The notes beneath the pieces were generated by a model that saw nothing but the letters and a program-made list of their open reading frames with translations, had not been told where the DNA came from and made no database searches. The position numbers and the translations under genes were made by a program. From the NCBI RefSeq assembly GCF_905115235.1, contig NC_051852.1, positions 134,402,027 through 134,466,026 of the forward strand: 64,000 bases of DNA. The letters are read 5' to 3'. The DNA is from Hermetia illucens (taxonomy: Eukaryota; Arthropoda; Insecta; Diptera; Stratiomyidae). Shown here one piece after another: positions 53,040 to 64,000 of this stretch. The stretch's first letter is position 1. Each line of letters begins with the position of its first letter.

Positions 53040-53660
53040 GCCATTCTGCCCTAAGAGTGGGGGCTTAAGAAGACTTTCTGTCTTCTCTGTTTGCTGTAAA
53101 AGGCGACTAAAAGGGTTAGAAATTTATAGGCTAACAACCTGTCTTGAAATGCTTTGGATAGGGCGACATTTGGCTATCGAAAACAGACTATGATTTATTT
53201 CTGGGATGAGCGCACGCTCCTTGACAACGGAATCAGAGTGTTCATTTTTCCAACTCTAGCCAAAATTTGTAAAATATAAGCTGGACATTCTGGGCTTAAG
53301 CGAAGTAAGATGGTGGGTTTCTGGAGAGTACTCCTTTCCCACTTGCAGCAATGACCCTTTTACTCTAGAAAGTCAAATGGAAGCAAACGTGAATCCGGTG
53401 TCCGCAGCTGGCTTCTGACTAATTCGTGTCTAGGTAAAAGAGCACAGTGATATGCAATAACGGCGACTTCTGAAAGACTGGAGAAGGATGCTTTTTATGT
53501 CCAATTACAGGCAGTTTAGAAGAGGCTTCGTGAAAATGTCATTGTGATCGTGGTGGGTGATTTGAATGCTAATGTAGGCTGTGATAACATCTTGCTGTAA
53601 TATAATGAGGAAGCACAGTCTCAACGACCGGTGACAAGAAGAAATAATATCGGCAGGAGG
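53040..53660 (+). mobile_element. LINE-F 5' region and endonuclease fragment
   Basis: The plus strand shows a leader with AGGCTAACAACCTG, then KLDILGLSEVRWWVSGEYSF (about 53280), an EKDAFYVQLQAV-like block, and a GDIVIVVVGDLNANVGCDN-like block near 53540-53590 (the GDFNA motif reads GDLNA). These are the N-terminal motifs of an APE-type LINE. A second copy of the same leader and motif is at 59685-59960. Confidence 0.75.
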
Positions 53661-54240
53661 ATGCAAACCCGGTGAACCTCGTTTTGCACTTCAAATTTCT
53701 TTAAGATTTTACGTCGATGCAGCACATGACATTTGTTCCGCTACATGTTGCTCTGATAATAGTTGTTGTTATGTTGCTCTGATAATAGCTATTTCTATGA
53801 AATATTCTTCCTGCGCAGAGTACATAATATTTTCGCTTTCGTATCATCTCATTTGGCTAGCTTCGCTCAATTCGTGTGAAACAAATTTCCTACCTTTGCT
53901 TGCTGACTACCACGCATATTTTTCATCAAAAATCCGTGTTTCTATATGAATTAATTTGAAAGAAATACTTTCGCATTAACATCACTCCGAAAGAAATATG
54001 GAATTGTCTATTCTTTTATTTTCTAGGAAACGATAAGAGTGGGAAAATTGGTAATCTGCTTATATGTACATGTTTTGAAAAGTCTCACTAATTTAAAATT
54101 TACAATTTGACGAGCCACGACCAACTCTCTAGATATAATGTTTAGTGTTCCCTGTTCACTCCTTAGTGGAATATAGGGATCTATAGTCTCTTTTTTGCTT
54201 TTTTTTTCTCCATTTTTCAATGAGACTGTGCTTCAGTTTC

Positions 54241-54362
54241 ATTATCATCATATTTAATGCTGTGCAAGTGATAAACTCACAGCAGCGAGACTGGGGTTTG
54301 GACCCCGAGCGAACTCACAGATTGAGAGGCGGAAGCTCTACCCACTCAATCATTACACCATC
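54241..54362 (-). mobile_element. SINE-2, tRNA-related
   Basis: On the minus strand TGGTGTAATGATTGAGTGGG and TAGAGCTTCCGCCTCTCAAT look like the D-arm and anticodon region of a tRNA, and GGGGTCCAAACCCC like its T-arm (B box). The body ends GCATTAAATATGATGATAAT. The stems are too imperfect for a working tRNA. The tail is not that of SINE-1. Confidence 0.6.
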
Positions 54363-54796
54363 AGCTCTCTAGACATGATAAAAGAAAATTAACGGGAGTT
54401 TAAGTGAACATCGTAAAATCCCTAATTTCATCCAATTCTTCTGAAAATGATATAATTGAATAAGGACGGTTAGTGCAAGCAAGTCTTCTCTAATGAATAC
54501 TTACTTATTAAATTGAAGAGCTAGTCAACGCCATAATTTTTGAACGTTTATTAGTAGAGGACCAACTTTCCGTATTCCTGTCTCGTTCGATTAATTTTGA
54601 CAACTTTGAATTCCATAAAAACTACTGAGCACCGGTTATTGTCGTGTAAACTTTAAAGTTTTCAATACATTTCGCCTACAGCCTCGCCATTTTAACAGTC
54701 GAATATTTTAAAAACGAACTATCTAAACGTTTCTTTTTTTTCTTTCAGAAATTAAAAAGATCGCTATTCATAGTGATTGGGACACTTTGAATTTTA

Positions 54797-57208
54797 ATGG
54801 TTTTGCGTAAAGAACGTTCCCTCTCCAGTGTGGGAAACTCTGGGACAATGTCAAATGAGCAACCAGTTACAAAGAGGCAACGAATAGAAGCGCGTGGCAA
54901 CAATGACCGAATTACAACAGAATCAAGCGATGATGATCAAACGTCTTCATCATCCGAAAGTTTGGCTGGACCGTCAACATCGACTACGGCATCAACAACA
55001 CGAGGGCCTTCGCCAACGGTACAGATAACACAAGTTGAAAATCTAACCGATACTCATATTAAAAACGGAACGGACGAGGTGGATCGTATAAATCAGCCAA
55101 ATGAAGGTGGAATCGGAGTTCTTCCGTCTGCAAGCCGAGCCAATGGAAGCGGGAATGATATGGCTGAGTTCGAAGATTACCTCGTAAAACAATGTTTGTG
55201 TGGCGTGAGTGAAAGAGCTCTTCGAAAACCATTTGAAAGTCACTACAATCATGATATCAACGGATTTAAACGAGTAGCAAATCTAAGCGAGTGGCCCACC
55301 AGTAAATTGTTGCAATTCTTGTCGAACTTGCAACTACTTTTCGATGTGTACCTTAAGCAAAACAGTAAAGGCTACATCTGCAGCCGAATTATGGATGTAT
55401 GTGACGCCCTTATAAGAAACGATCACAATTTAATTGATGAAATCATCGAACTAAGTAATTTTAACAATAAGTACGTGCAATTCCTCTCTGGCCGCGTTCT
55501 TGCCAGCTTTCTGGTTATCGCTAAGAATAATATGGATGATAACTGGCTGAAGAAATTAGTTGATAATTTATTTGTGTTCGAACGTTTGGATTACTTGGCA
55601 GTGCAGAAAATGCACTTCAGCCTGGAAATTATTAAACGCATTGTGGAATGGAAAGATATCGACATACATCCTTTGGAAGATGATGCAGGAGAAAGTGTGA
55701 ATATGCTTCAAACTGCTCGTGAGCCGTCGATTGAGACAAACTACTTTGCAATTAACTTCAACAATGAGTATTCGGGCGGAGGTTCGAATATCGGAAACAG
55801 TAGCGCCGGCAGCAGTAGTAGCGGAAATGGTAGCCTTAGTAGTAATAGTAGTAGTAGCGTTAGTAGTAGCCAACCCAGTACAAGTAACTCCAGTGTAACG
55901 AATAATTATAGGAACACTATATCACAAAATAGCAGCATTCAGCAACCTGAAATTCACAATGGATGTCATATTATCTCCCTTACGGACTCTGAGAGTTTCG
56001 ACACAACACATTTAAAGTGTGTAACAATAAAAATTCTAGAGAATAAGTGGCCGGCGCTGGTAAAAAACATGAGTTCATTGATTTCGACGCACCACGAAAT
56101 AGCTATGTCGGAGTCCTGCATTCTTACATTTCTTTGCCTTTGGGAGAACATCATAAGCGTGAAAGCCAACTTGTCGATAGTTGAGACGCTCCCGTTCTAC
56201 GCACAGCTGGATAAATTCGAATTGCTTTTGAATCAGAATCTGAATTGTACGATTTACACGCAAATGTTGAGTTTATTCAATGAAGCTCTTTGTTATGGGA
56301 GCACGTTGGCGCTTCAAGATCTCTTGCCCGAAGAAACTTGTTCGCTTGCACATCAGATAGTTCGACATGTGAAAGACTTTCGAATACTTGATTCTCTACC
56401 GAGAAGGCAACCAGAAAATACAGTTAGTTTGCTAGGATATAAGGGTACTAACATCATCTATCAAGAGGATTCTCTTGAGTGTGTACGAAACGAGCGTAAT
56501 GAGTCGAATATGGGTGTACATGACATGGATAAGACAATTTTACAAAAAATGGTGCTTCTAGTTCTCAAATCCGTGGCTGTAACGGTTAAGGAGATTCGCA
56601 GTGATTCGTCAGATAGTTCAATCGACAGTGCTGACTATGATGCTTTTCAGGATATGGTGCTAATTGAACGCTCAATTCGCGATGTTCTCAAGAAACTCGA
56701 GTCTTTTATTAAGGGAGCTCTGGAATTTCATCCGGAAAGTCATTTCAGCAAAATTCTCATACATTTATTCGATGATCAGGACGATCACTTGATCGAAGCA
56801 ATGGTTTGTACCCTGGATGTTACTGCTGGTATATCATTTCGAAATAATGCATTCCCTGAGTTAGTTTCAATGCTAAATCCAGTTTTTACGTTCCTAGAAT
56901 TCCTCAAAATGATTACAAACAGTTCAGATTTATTGTTAGATCTTTTAGTTAGTAATGAGACTTGTTTTTTACTCTATCTCCTGAGATTTTTAAAGTATAT
57001 TCGGCTTAATTGGTCAATGTTTGTGGCAAGTTGCCAAGAATTTGGCATGGGAACAAATACTCTTGATGATGCGATGAGTGTTCTTATACGGTTAAGATTA
57101 CAGATAAGTCGTTTGGTGTCAAAATCCTTGTATCCTTATGACATATCGCCGGTTTTAAGGTTATTGGAGAGTTGTGAGTGTCTATATGAAGGGAGTGAAC
57201 TTAGCTAA
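54797..57208 (+). CDS. lin: lines (lin), LINS1-family developmental regulator, intronless coding region
   Basis: A single open frame of 803 codons. The start at 54797 gives MVLRKERSLSSVGNSGTMSN; a second ATG at codon 18 is possible. A splice acceptor (AG at 54747-54748 after a T-rich tract) shows that a non-coding 5' exon exists upstream. The conserved Lines core begins near residue 126: KQCLCGVSERALRKPFESHY, FKRVANLSEWPTSKLLQFLS, NLQLLFDVYLKQNSKGYICS. The C terminus ends LLESCECLYEGSELS. Residues about 324-370 are a Ser/Gly/Asn-rich linker encoded by AGT-type repeats. In Drosophila Lines is a nuclear protein in Wingless-dependent epidermal patterning and in the Drumstick-Lines-Bowl switch, where it restrains Bowl. 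No DNA-binding motif is visible. Confidence 0.95.
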   Translation: MVLRKERSLSSVGNSGTMSNEQPVTKRQRIEARGNNDRITTESSDDDQTSSSSESLAGPSTSTTASTTRGPSPTVQITQVENLTDTHIKNGTDEVDRINQPNEGGIGVLPSASRANGSGNDMAEFEDYLVKQCLCGVSERALRKPFESHYNHDINGFKRVANLSEWPTSKLLQFLSNLQLLFDVYLKQNSKGYICSRIMDVCDALIRNDHNLIDEIIELSNFNNKYVQFLSGRVLASFLVIAKNNMDDNWLKKLVDNLFVFERLDYLAVQKMHFSLEIIKRIVEWKDIDIHPLEDDAGESVNMLQTAREPSIETNYFAINFNNEYSGGGSNIGNSSAGSSSSGNGSLSSNSSSSVSSSQPSTSNSSVTNNYRNTISQNSSIQQPEIHNGCHIISLTDSESFDTTHLKCVTIKILENKWPALVKNMSSLISTHHEIAMSESCILTFLCLWENIISVKANLSIVETLPFYAQLDKFELLLNQNLNCTIYTQMLSLFNEALCYGSTLALQDLLPEETCSLAHQIVRHVKDFRILDSLPRRQPENTVSLLGYKGTNIIYQEDSLECVRNERNESNMGVHDMDKTILQKMVLLVLKSVAVTVKEIRSDSSDSSIDSADYDAFQDMVLIERSIRDVLKKLESFIKGALEFHPESHFSKILIHLFDDQDDHLIEAMVCTLDVTAGISFRNNAFPELVSMLNPVFTFLEFLKMITNSSDLLLDLLVSNETCFLLYLLRFLKYIRLNWSMFVASCQEFGMGTNTLDDAMSVLIRLRLQISRLVSKSLYPYDISPVLRLLESCECLYEGSELS

Positions 57209-58689
57209 ATTATTTGAATCTCATATGGTTTAGCCTTAATTACTTCCGCAGATTGAACTGAACCTGATATTTATTTTTTCCGTTGTATTAGATCAAACTT
57301 CTAATATCCGTTTATTCGTTTGTTTTGGGAATACAATGCATTTCTCTAAGTCAGTATTAATGAAGATTGAAAAGTGGATATGGAAATGGCATTCTAATTT
57401 GGGGAAGTTTGAACTATGAACAATATGATTGTCAACGATATGTTCCTCTACTGGCAGCCCATTATTTTTTCCGCTATCGTGATCTCAAAAGATAATATCT
57501 TTTGCCCTTCAATGGTAGTAAATTTGCTCCAGTTCTGATGAAGACGAATTTCTTTCTACTAAGAGTTCACACGAATATTAACATAGAATATATTCTATGA
57601 TAAATGAGCTGATGAGGAGCCAATTACTTTTTGCTTTTGGTGAACTTTTGCGGCGATTCAAAGCTGGATGTACAGTAATTCACAGAATCTCTTGAAATGA
57701 TTTGGTGTCGATCTATATATCAACTAGTTTTATCTACAGTTTAATAGTTTACATCATAATTATTGCTTTGAGCAATTTGTTGCAGAAGCTGCTAATCAGA
57801 TATGGTGAACAACATGGATAATTTAAAAGACCAGCGAAAACTTGTAGATTGCTCATCCCGGTACCGGACAATCAATCCTTGCGAATTATCCATGCTTTTT
57901 CTGTTTATGATATGCTCTAGCGATTGTTTAAGTTTACTAGTGGTGCTATATGGTTTTGTGCAGTACAGAACTGCAATTCCGTACTCAGATCCATGGTATA
58001 CATTTGTAAATGTATGCAGGATCATCATTCGTTGACGCAAACAAAATCTTGACAATCTTGTATTTGTATATCACCGAAATAATGAAACATTTTATCCAAA
58101 GAAATTTCCGATAATCTTGCCAATTTGCTTCATAAATATCAATTTATTCAACTTAGTAAACTAGTTTTTTATCTATATTATAAAAATATAGAATAGTAAC
58201 AGTTCATTATTCAAATTTACCGAGATTGAATGACATTTCTGTAGATTAAAATTTCAAACGCACATTCACTGTACATATATAATCCTTAAAATATTTTACA
58301 AGCTACTGTAAAAAACACACTCAGACTGAATAATGAGACATTTGTTTTTATTTGTTAAAGTACTCAACATTAAAGAAGTAACGTAAAACGATAAGAAATG
58401 AGAAAAGTCGAGACCAATATAATTTATGGAAACGAAAAAATCAACTAGGTTACTTTCCTTTTAATTTTTATTTAACTTATCACAATGTATATTGTACTTT
58501 TAATGAAAGAAGGTAAAATCATAATTTATAATTTAATTTTTAGCTTGTAATTAGCGAATAAAGGATAGGTTTAAGGTTTTTTACTGCTGTAATGTGCCTT
58601 AGCTTACAATAATAAACTATTTTTTTTCATATAATTTTTGTGCTGTTTTTCGTAATAATGTTTGGGAGTTTTCTTCAAATTCCTGTGGA
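57209..58689 (+). other. 3' UTR of lines and flanking DNA
   Basis: AT-rich, without recognised repeats up to the polyadenylation signals. Small open frames on both strands at 57792-58055 overlap each other and are not supported as genes. Confidence 0.4.
58611..58616 (+). terminator. candidate polyadenylation signal of lines
   Basis: AATAAA at 58611-58616, about 1.4 kb after the stop codon; another AATAAA at 58557-58562. Which is used cannot be told from the sequence. Confidence 0.4.
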
Positions 58690-59040
58690 CTCAAATTAAT
58701 CTAAACTTGTGTGTGAAGTGACATTGCTCTAACTCCATGTCAACGTGACGTTGTTTGTCAGCGTACTCCAATTCGCGACAGATAGATGTTCACCAAGGCT
58801 TGGAGCTTTTGAGTGACAGTGGAGGTCACTTTCCGTGTGCTGCTCCCATATAGCAACGCAGAAAGGAATCTAGCACAGAACAGTCCCAACTTAATATTAA
58901 GGTTGAGATGTGTTTCCGATTTTATACAAGGCAGGAAAAGTGGATCTACCGCCGTTGTCTGACACCGTCTACAGAAATCACGCTTCCAAGATATACAAAT
59001 TGATCGGGGCCTTCGATGCTCTGCCGATTATTGCAGATAA
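58690..59040 (-). mobile_element. LINE reverse transcriptase C-terminal fragment (RTE-like, separate family)
   Basis: The minus strand, in changing frames, reads an IEGVDQFVYLGSVISVDGG block, ALYKIWKHISTLI and VTSTVTQKLQALVNIYLSRI, matching the thumb and C-terminal region of an RTE-like LINE distinct from LINE-A and LINE-B in this window. The boundaries are approximate. Confidence 0.65.
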
Positions 59041-59684
59041 CGAAATTATTGCTTTGCTCGTTTGGCTGTACTTGTCAACATAATTAATACGTGCCTCTTT
59101 ATCGTCCAAGAATGGAAGCTTAAAGGGGTCATCCCGTTTTTCGCTTTTTTAGAATTTTTTTTGTAAAGAACTGGATAAAGATGCAAATACGAATTTTTCA
59201 CCATAGATGTATTAACATCTTGAGCTTCCATAGTAATTTTTCCAGCCCGATCGCATAGTCCGTTATTGAAATACATATCAATTATATACACCCATCTCCA
59301 AAAAAGGTGTTTTTCTGCTGCCACGCTAGAGGACGCGATCATCTTAAAGAAAAATAGTAAATGGCATTTTAATGTACAGACTTAACTACAGTCCGCAAAC
59401 TAGGATTATTAAAAAATATTAAAAGCTAAATTTTTGGTGCGGGGTTAAACTTTTTTTTGTGAATTTTGGTGTTTTTTCACGGCTTCTTCAATGAATAAAA
59501 AAAAACTACTGAATGAATCGCAATTATCCTAGTAGGACCGTAGAAATATGTTCTGAATAAATCGTGAAAATTTCAAAGAATTTCGTTGGATAGATTTTGG
59601 GCTATGGTGGCAGCCGATTTTCAACATGCAGTTTCGAGAAAAACGCATTTGAAAAGTAGATTGCGATTTTTAGCCATAAAATCT
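59041..59684. other. unassigned DNA
   Basis: GGTCATCCCGT occurs at 59127 and again in altered setting at 60281; TTTCGAGAAAAACGCATTT at 59632 recurs at 42779. These suggest dispersed repeats whose ends I cannot place. No gene is supported. Confidence 0.4.
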
Positions 59685-59960
59685 TGGCTATCGAAAATAG
59701 ACTATGATTTGTTTTTGGGATGTGCGCATGCTCCTCGACAACGGAGACGAGGGTCCTTAGAGTGCTCGTTTTCTCCAACTCTAGTGAGAATTTGAAAGAC
59801 ATAAGCTGGACATTCTAGAATTAAGCGAAGTAAGATAATTTGATTCTAGAGAGTACTCCTCTCCCTCTTGCAGCAATGTCTCTTTTACTCTGGAAAGCCA
59901 AGTGAGGAGGCTCTGAAATATTGGAGAAGGATGCTTTCTGTGAGCAATTACGTGCAGAGC
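59685..59960 (+). mobile_element. LINE-F copy, short 5' endonuclease fragment
   Basis: TTGGCTATCGAAAATAGACT (from 59686) matches 53167 onward in the longer copy, and AGCTGGACATTCTAGAATTA (from 59803) is the decayed LDILGLSE motif. The copy then diverges after an EKDAFC-like block near 59930. Confidence 0.7.
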
Positions 59961-61149
59961 TTGCCATAAGTTGGTTTTCAACTGACCATCTCCCTACGAG
60001 CAATCAAATTGACCAGTTTGCGATTAGCAGTAGATTTAGGAGTTGCTTTCTGGATGTGTGTAACGAGAGAGACTTGTCCTTTTAGCGAAGTCATTCGAAC
60101 GTCATTCGGACCGATAAATACGCGCTTTATTACGATGATCGACATAAACCTGACATATTACGTGTTTAACACTATAATTTCCTAACGACTCCGAATATCA
60201 AAAAATCACTTTGCCTATATATTCTACAGTATATCTAGATGCAATTGGTGCAAAAATCGATTCCGCGGATCCGACACACGGGATGACCTCCTTAATGTTT
60301 TTATAATTTTCTTTCTCTTCCTTTCCCCAACTCCTAGTAAGACCCTAGTATCATATTTAGTAGATGATATACCAGAACAGGGTGGAGATCTTACGCTGTT
60401 GAGCGATAATGATGAATATCGCAATTTAAAAATCCATCCTGCTGCACGTTTCAAGTGCTTTGTAATCAAGGCACGAGATTTTGGGCAATAACGCAGGAGG
60501 AAATGAAGCACCAAGAATCTAACATTTCCTCCTCAATAAGTAAGCGTATACCGACGAGTGCTTTATGGGAGCTGCGCTTTGGAGGCCGGCGAAATTTAAC
60601 GGTCAAAATCTGTAAGCTTTTCGAACATACATAAATCCAGGTCGCTGCCCTTCGATGCATAAACAATACTCTCTCTCTGTTATTTTGCCGTTATCCTCAC
60701 ATCTATCCTAAGTAAAGATTTCCGCCGAATATAAGAGGCAAGTTTTAATTCTTCATCAATTATTGCCCACAATGTTATATGTCGGAAAAAATTAGATGAT
60801 TTTATTGTTATCTATATTATGCGACAGAACCCAGTTGCCATTCAAAGTTATGCGGAATGCAACAGTGAAGAGAAGGGCAAAGTTCTCAGATAGGCCTTGC
60901 AAGGATTGTAGAACATGAATAAGAAGTTCGGATAATTAAACGTTAATGTTCAGCAGATAATTGGTAATTTGTAATCAGTATACATTTATGTGCAGAGTTC
61001 AGTTTTTTCATGATGGCTTCCAATTCATTTTTGTTTACTATTGTGGAAACATCACATGTGGCGTATCCAACCCGTTGGGAGGTGGTTGCTTTCCAGTCGC
61101 TTCTCCAAATACCGAAATATATATATACATAATAATATAAAATTGTAAT
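59961..61149. other. unassigned DNA between LINE fragments
   Basis: No clear element or gene. A short AT dinucleotide run lies at about 61118-61140. Confidence 0.35.
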
Positions 61150-61560
61150 TTGGAGTAAGCTACTGGTCTATCAATTTTAGACTTAACTACAAATAGAAGA
61201 CAATATCAAACCTCTTAATCTAATCTTCCTAGTGTTCACCGTGAGTCCGTAAGGGAGGCATCAATTATGGATTATCTGCAGAATTGCATTCAAGCGGTAG
61301 CATACCTTGCCTACACACTTGCCGATAATTATTATGAGTACATCGTCCATAGGAGTCACAGCAAAGTGTTCATTACCAAGAACTATAACAAAGGAGAGAG
61401 AACTTCTCTTCGTGGGCAGTCCCTAAGACGTCCTGCCTCAAAAGACTGGAATCCCCCTGTTCATTTCCTCTTATCCCACCTAGGTGCATATAACGCAAAA
61501 GCTGCAAATATATTATTGTTTGGCCGTTTTGCACTTTGAAAAGCTTCTCCACTCTTGTTG
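61150..61560 (-). mobile_element. jockey-like LINE reverse transcriptase fragment
   Basis: On the minus strand the stretch around 61440-61385 reads RLRDCPRREVLSPLL (the usual TRGCPQGGVLSPLL), followed by an FLVMNTLL block and, near 61340-61260, DDVLIIIIGK-type residues and ILQIIHN with LPYGLTVNTRK (the usual YADDVV and GLSVNPSKT). Frame changes are present. Family assignment is tentative. Confidence 0.65.
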
Positions 61561-62069
61561 CAATACACCTCAAACACTCTTTGAAAATGGATATACTACG
61601 AAAATGCACGATACTCTCTCGGTATCAAAAATATAACAAAAATCTTGAAAATATTAAAATGTAACTCAATTATTAATTTACATCTATCGATTTAAGCAGA
61701 CAAAAACCGCACTGCGAAAATTCCCCAGCCATTTCCTGCAACACTCGAATATTTCAACAGCTCCATATTGTATACTCTGTTTTATTTTTAGTTTTGTCAT
61801 ACAAAATTGTTTATGCTGGCATGTGGCGACGCTTAATTTGACGGCTACAGCAAATAATTGCGCCATAGTTTCATTTTCTTATTCATATTGTCAATAAATT
61901 TACAGTTTTCGGTGGAGATTTAAAAACAGTTTTTCATTGTTCCTTTCTGTAGCTTTAGCTAATGGTTGTTAGTACTATGTGAATCGAAAAAATCGGTGAA
62001 GCCGCAATGAGAAGTTCACGTAATTGAGAGCAAGGTCAAAAAGAAACCAGACACATAAATAGAGCCAAA

Positions 62070-63737
62070 ATGAATTCTGTGTACAATTTTATCAAGGAAA
62101 ATCATATGCTAGCGGTAATTGAGTCGGCAATAATACGTAAATCATTCACGTTAAATTTATCAAAGTTTGAAATTGAGGAGGTACCAGAATTGTTAACAAC
62201 TTGCCGAACACTATTGAAGCTCTATTTAAGTAAAAATGAAATCAGAGAAGTAAGTAAAATTTTTGAATAGAAAATTGTAGACATTTATATACCGTCATAG
62301 TTTTGTGATGACGGCAAATTTTAGCATCTTTAGTCTCTGCCCAAGTCGTCTTTATTGCATAAAATGTATGTCATTGTTGATGTTTAAACAAATTAACAGA
62401 GACCAAAAAACAATGTTTCATAGAAAGATCTTCCGACCCCAGTTAGAAGACCAGAAAGTTGTTTGGTAATTTATTTATTTCGTTCGAAAAAAAGATACAG
62501 AAACGACACTAACAGAAATTCCTTAAATGTAATGTTAGCAATTGCGGTAAGGACTCGCGGCTTGAGCACAATGTCTACAGGTTGACGATCCACAGAGGTA
62601 ACTCAAGATATTGCAGTATCCTACACAATAGTTCCCCTTTTCATTTCGATCTACTTTATATATGCTGTTTGCAATGACTTATCAGTTACTTTTTCCCAAA
62701 TTTTTATAAATACTCTAGTTTTGCACAGAGGAACAGAGTCAGATACTTAAAATTTCAGAATTTTCTACAACCCCCAAACCTGTTAAAGCAATTTTTCAAC
62801 TTAATTCATTCAATTCAATAAATTTTACTTTCATTTTCAGATTCCAGATTGTTTTATCTCCTTGAACCGACTACGAACATTAACGTTAGATTACAATTGT
62901 TTGACTGAATTTCCGAGAATTGTTTGTGATCTTTTAGAATTGCGGTCTTTGAACCTCAGCTGCAACAAAATTCGTAAAATTCCACCAGAGATCGGTCAAT
63001 TATTATTACTTGAAGTATTCTGGTGTAACAATACGGGATTAGAGCTATTACCGGAAGAAATTGGCAATTGTGAATCTTTGGAAACATTTGGGGCTCGAGG
63101 TAACAAATTATATCGATTACCCGAAAGTTTTGGTCTATTGACAAGATTAAAGTGGTTGACTTTGGAAAACAATCGAATTGCGGAATTGCCTGAGGCTTTT
63201 GTGGCTCTCACAAACTTAGTACATCTCAATTTGAAAGATAATCGTTTAACCACATTTCCAAAAGCTATAATTGAGCATAAACGTCTTCAGTTCTGTTTTC
63301 TGAACAACAATCATATTTACAATATACAAAACAACGATCTGGAAGCGACGTCATTCATGAAAATGCTCAAAATCACAAATAATCCATTGGCTGGTACGAC
63401 GGAGATGTTAACTGAACGTTTCACTGTGAGTATACTCAACTGCAATTGAATGTAGTGTTGGATATTTATCTTTTTATTAAGAATTTCAAGCATGTGATCT
63501 ATGCTGATGAAACCAGTCCAGCAGAAAGTGATATTGATGAAGATTCGGAATCGGATTGGGAAAATAGCGTAGCAACGAGCGACCTAAATACGACCGATGA
63601 AAGCGATGATGAACGAGAAATTCAAGTAACAATTTCGACCTATCTTCTCCGAATATTTAAACATTTTTGCTTTCGCTTTTCAGGATATATCAGTCATGAT
63701 ACCTGATTTGTCCAAGTATATTTCAGCATTTTGCTAA
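62070..63737 (+). CDS. leucine-rich-repeat protein, four coding exons, complete
   Basis: Exons: 62070-62249, 62841-63425, 63482-63625, 63684-63737; all introns have GT-AG ends in phase 0; 963 bp, 320 residues. Start MNSVYNFIKENHMLAVIESA at an AAAATG context. Residues about 46-235 make eight LRRs of the short intracellular type (LRTLTLDYNCLTEFP, LRSLNLSCNKIRKIPPEIG, LKWLTLENNRIAELPEAF, LVHLNLKDNRLTTFP). After the repeats comes an acidic, Ser/Asp-rich tail (SPAESDIDEDSESDWENSVA) and a short end SVMIPDLSKYISAFC. There is no signal peptide or membrane segment, so it is probably cytosolic or nuclear, used for protein binding. I cannot name the orthologue. A polyadenylation signal AATAAA lies at 63757-63762. 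Confidence 0.9.
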
Positions 63738-63756
63738 CAACTGGTTTTAAAAGGCA

Positions 63757-63762
63757 AATAAA
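63757..63762 (+). terminator. polyadenylation signal of the LRR gene
   Basis: AATAAA 20 bp after the LRR stop codon, in the 123-bp gap between two convergent genes. Confidence 0.6.
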
Positions 63763-63860
63763 ACGGAAAATATTGTTTACAGCTATACTATATTGTATAA
63801 AAACAAAACTAATTTAAACACTAATATTCATCTTCACAACATACTAGACGAAAATTCAAA

Positions 63861-64000
63861 TCATTTCTGTTCTCCGGCCATCTTTTTCATCAGGTCCTCG
63901 TCTTGCATTGACATAGCTGTTAATTTCTTGCCTATTCGTTCATGAATGTCCAAGTACTTTGCAACGCAACGATCTATACAGACCGATTCCCCTTTCCCTG
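63861..64000 (-). CDS. Tim10: Tim10, mitochondrial small Tim chaperone, C-terminal part (cut by window edge)
   Basis: The minus strand reads [40 protein letters not shown] and AGEQK, stop at 63861-63863. Human TIMM10 has [20 protein letters not shown] and GKKLTELSMQDEELMKRV at the same place. CIDRC is the second of the twin CX3C motifs; the first lies beyond the edge. With Tim9, Tim10 forms a hexamer in the intermembrane space that escorts hydrophobic precursors to the inner and outer membranes. It converges on the LRR gene, with 123 bp between stop codons. Confidence 0.94.
   Translation of the reverse strand, partial: GKGESVCIDRCVAKYLDIHERIGKKLTAMSMQDEDLMKKMAGEQK

Noticed and set aside
54241-54362. 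Possible functional tRNA on the minus strand.
   Set aside because: The T-arm pairs well, but the acceptor ends do not pair and the sequence continues into an AT-rich tail; a SINE fits better.
59046-59342. 98-codon minus-strand open frame.
   Set aside because: It overlaps a dispersed non-coding repeat and matches no family.

Overview
The window is animal nuclear DNA, most likely from an insect and probably a fly (Diptera). It has spliced genes with GT-AG introns, AATAAA polyadenylation signals, best-fit proteins of the fly type (Lines, Pgi, MRGBP, WDR43), and a heavy load of mariner, Tc1, pogo, Penelope-like, RTE-like and R1-like elements. The species was not identified. No bacterial operon, CRISPR array or rRNA was seen, and no virus-derived or LTR element was recognised.

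Layout from left to right. Bases 1-5.4 kb are a nest of transposons: an RTE-like LINE broken by an R1-like LINE and by a nearly full-length mariner. At 6.2-6.5 kb lie the first two coding exons of Rad50 on the minus strand; the rest of that gene must lie left of the window. Bases 8.4-10.3 kb hold Penelope-like, mariner and R1-type remains. WDR43 (minus strand, nine coding exons) runs from 11.3 to 20.4 kb; its 6.8-kb first intron is packed with elements. It stands head to head with MRGBP (plus strand, two coding exons, 21.2-31.6 kb), whose single coding intron of 9.9 kb is also transposon-filled. An element-rich gap follows. Pgi (minus strand, five coding exons, 38.4-47.6 kb) has a 7.3-kb first intron full of LINE copies. 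Then come R1-like and RTE-like fragments and SINEs (49-54 kb), the intronless coding region of lines (plus strand, 54.8-57.2 kb), more LINE fragments (58.7-61.6 kb), a leucine-rich-repeat gene (plus strand, 62.1-63.7 kb), and the 3' end of Tim10 (minus strand) running off the right edge.

The host genes are housekeeping or developmental: DNA repair (Rad50), small-subunit ribosome biogenesis (WDR43), Tip60/NuA4 chromatin acetylation (MRGBP), glycolysis (Pgi), patterning (lines) and mitochondrial import (Tim10). For WDR43 and Pgi every splice phase closes and the total length agrees with the family. The genes do not form one pathway; the divergent WDR43/MRGBP pair and the possible Pgi/lines pair suggest shared promoter regions.

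The most interesting observations concern the transposons. One (ATG)n-tailed LINE family (here LINE-A) has at least seven copies; one sits in a Tc1 element between direct repeats of 96-97 bp, where two other copies have 10-12 bp duplications. A tRNA-related SINE shares the 3' end of LINE-A, which suggests a SINE-LINE partnership. A retroposed insert with internal inverted repeats and a duplicated hairpin tail sits in a LINE with a restriction-enzyme-like endonuclease.
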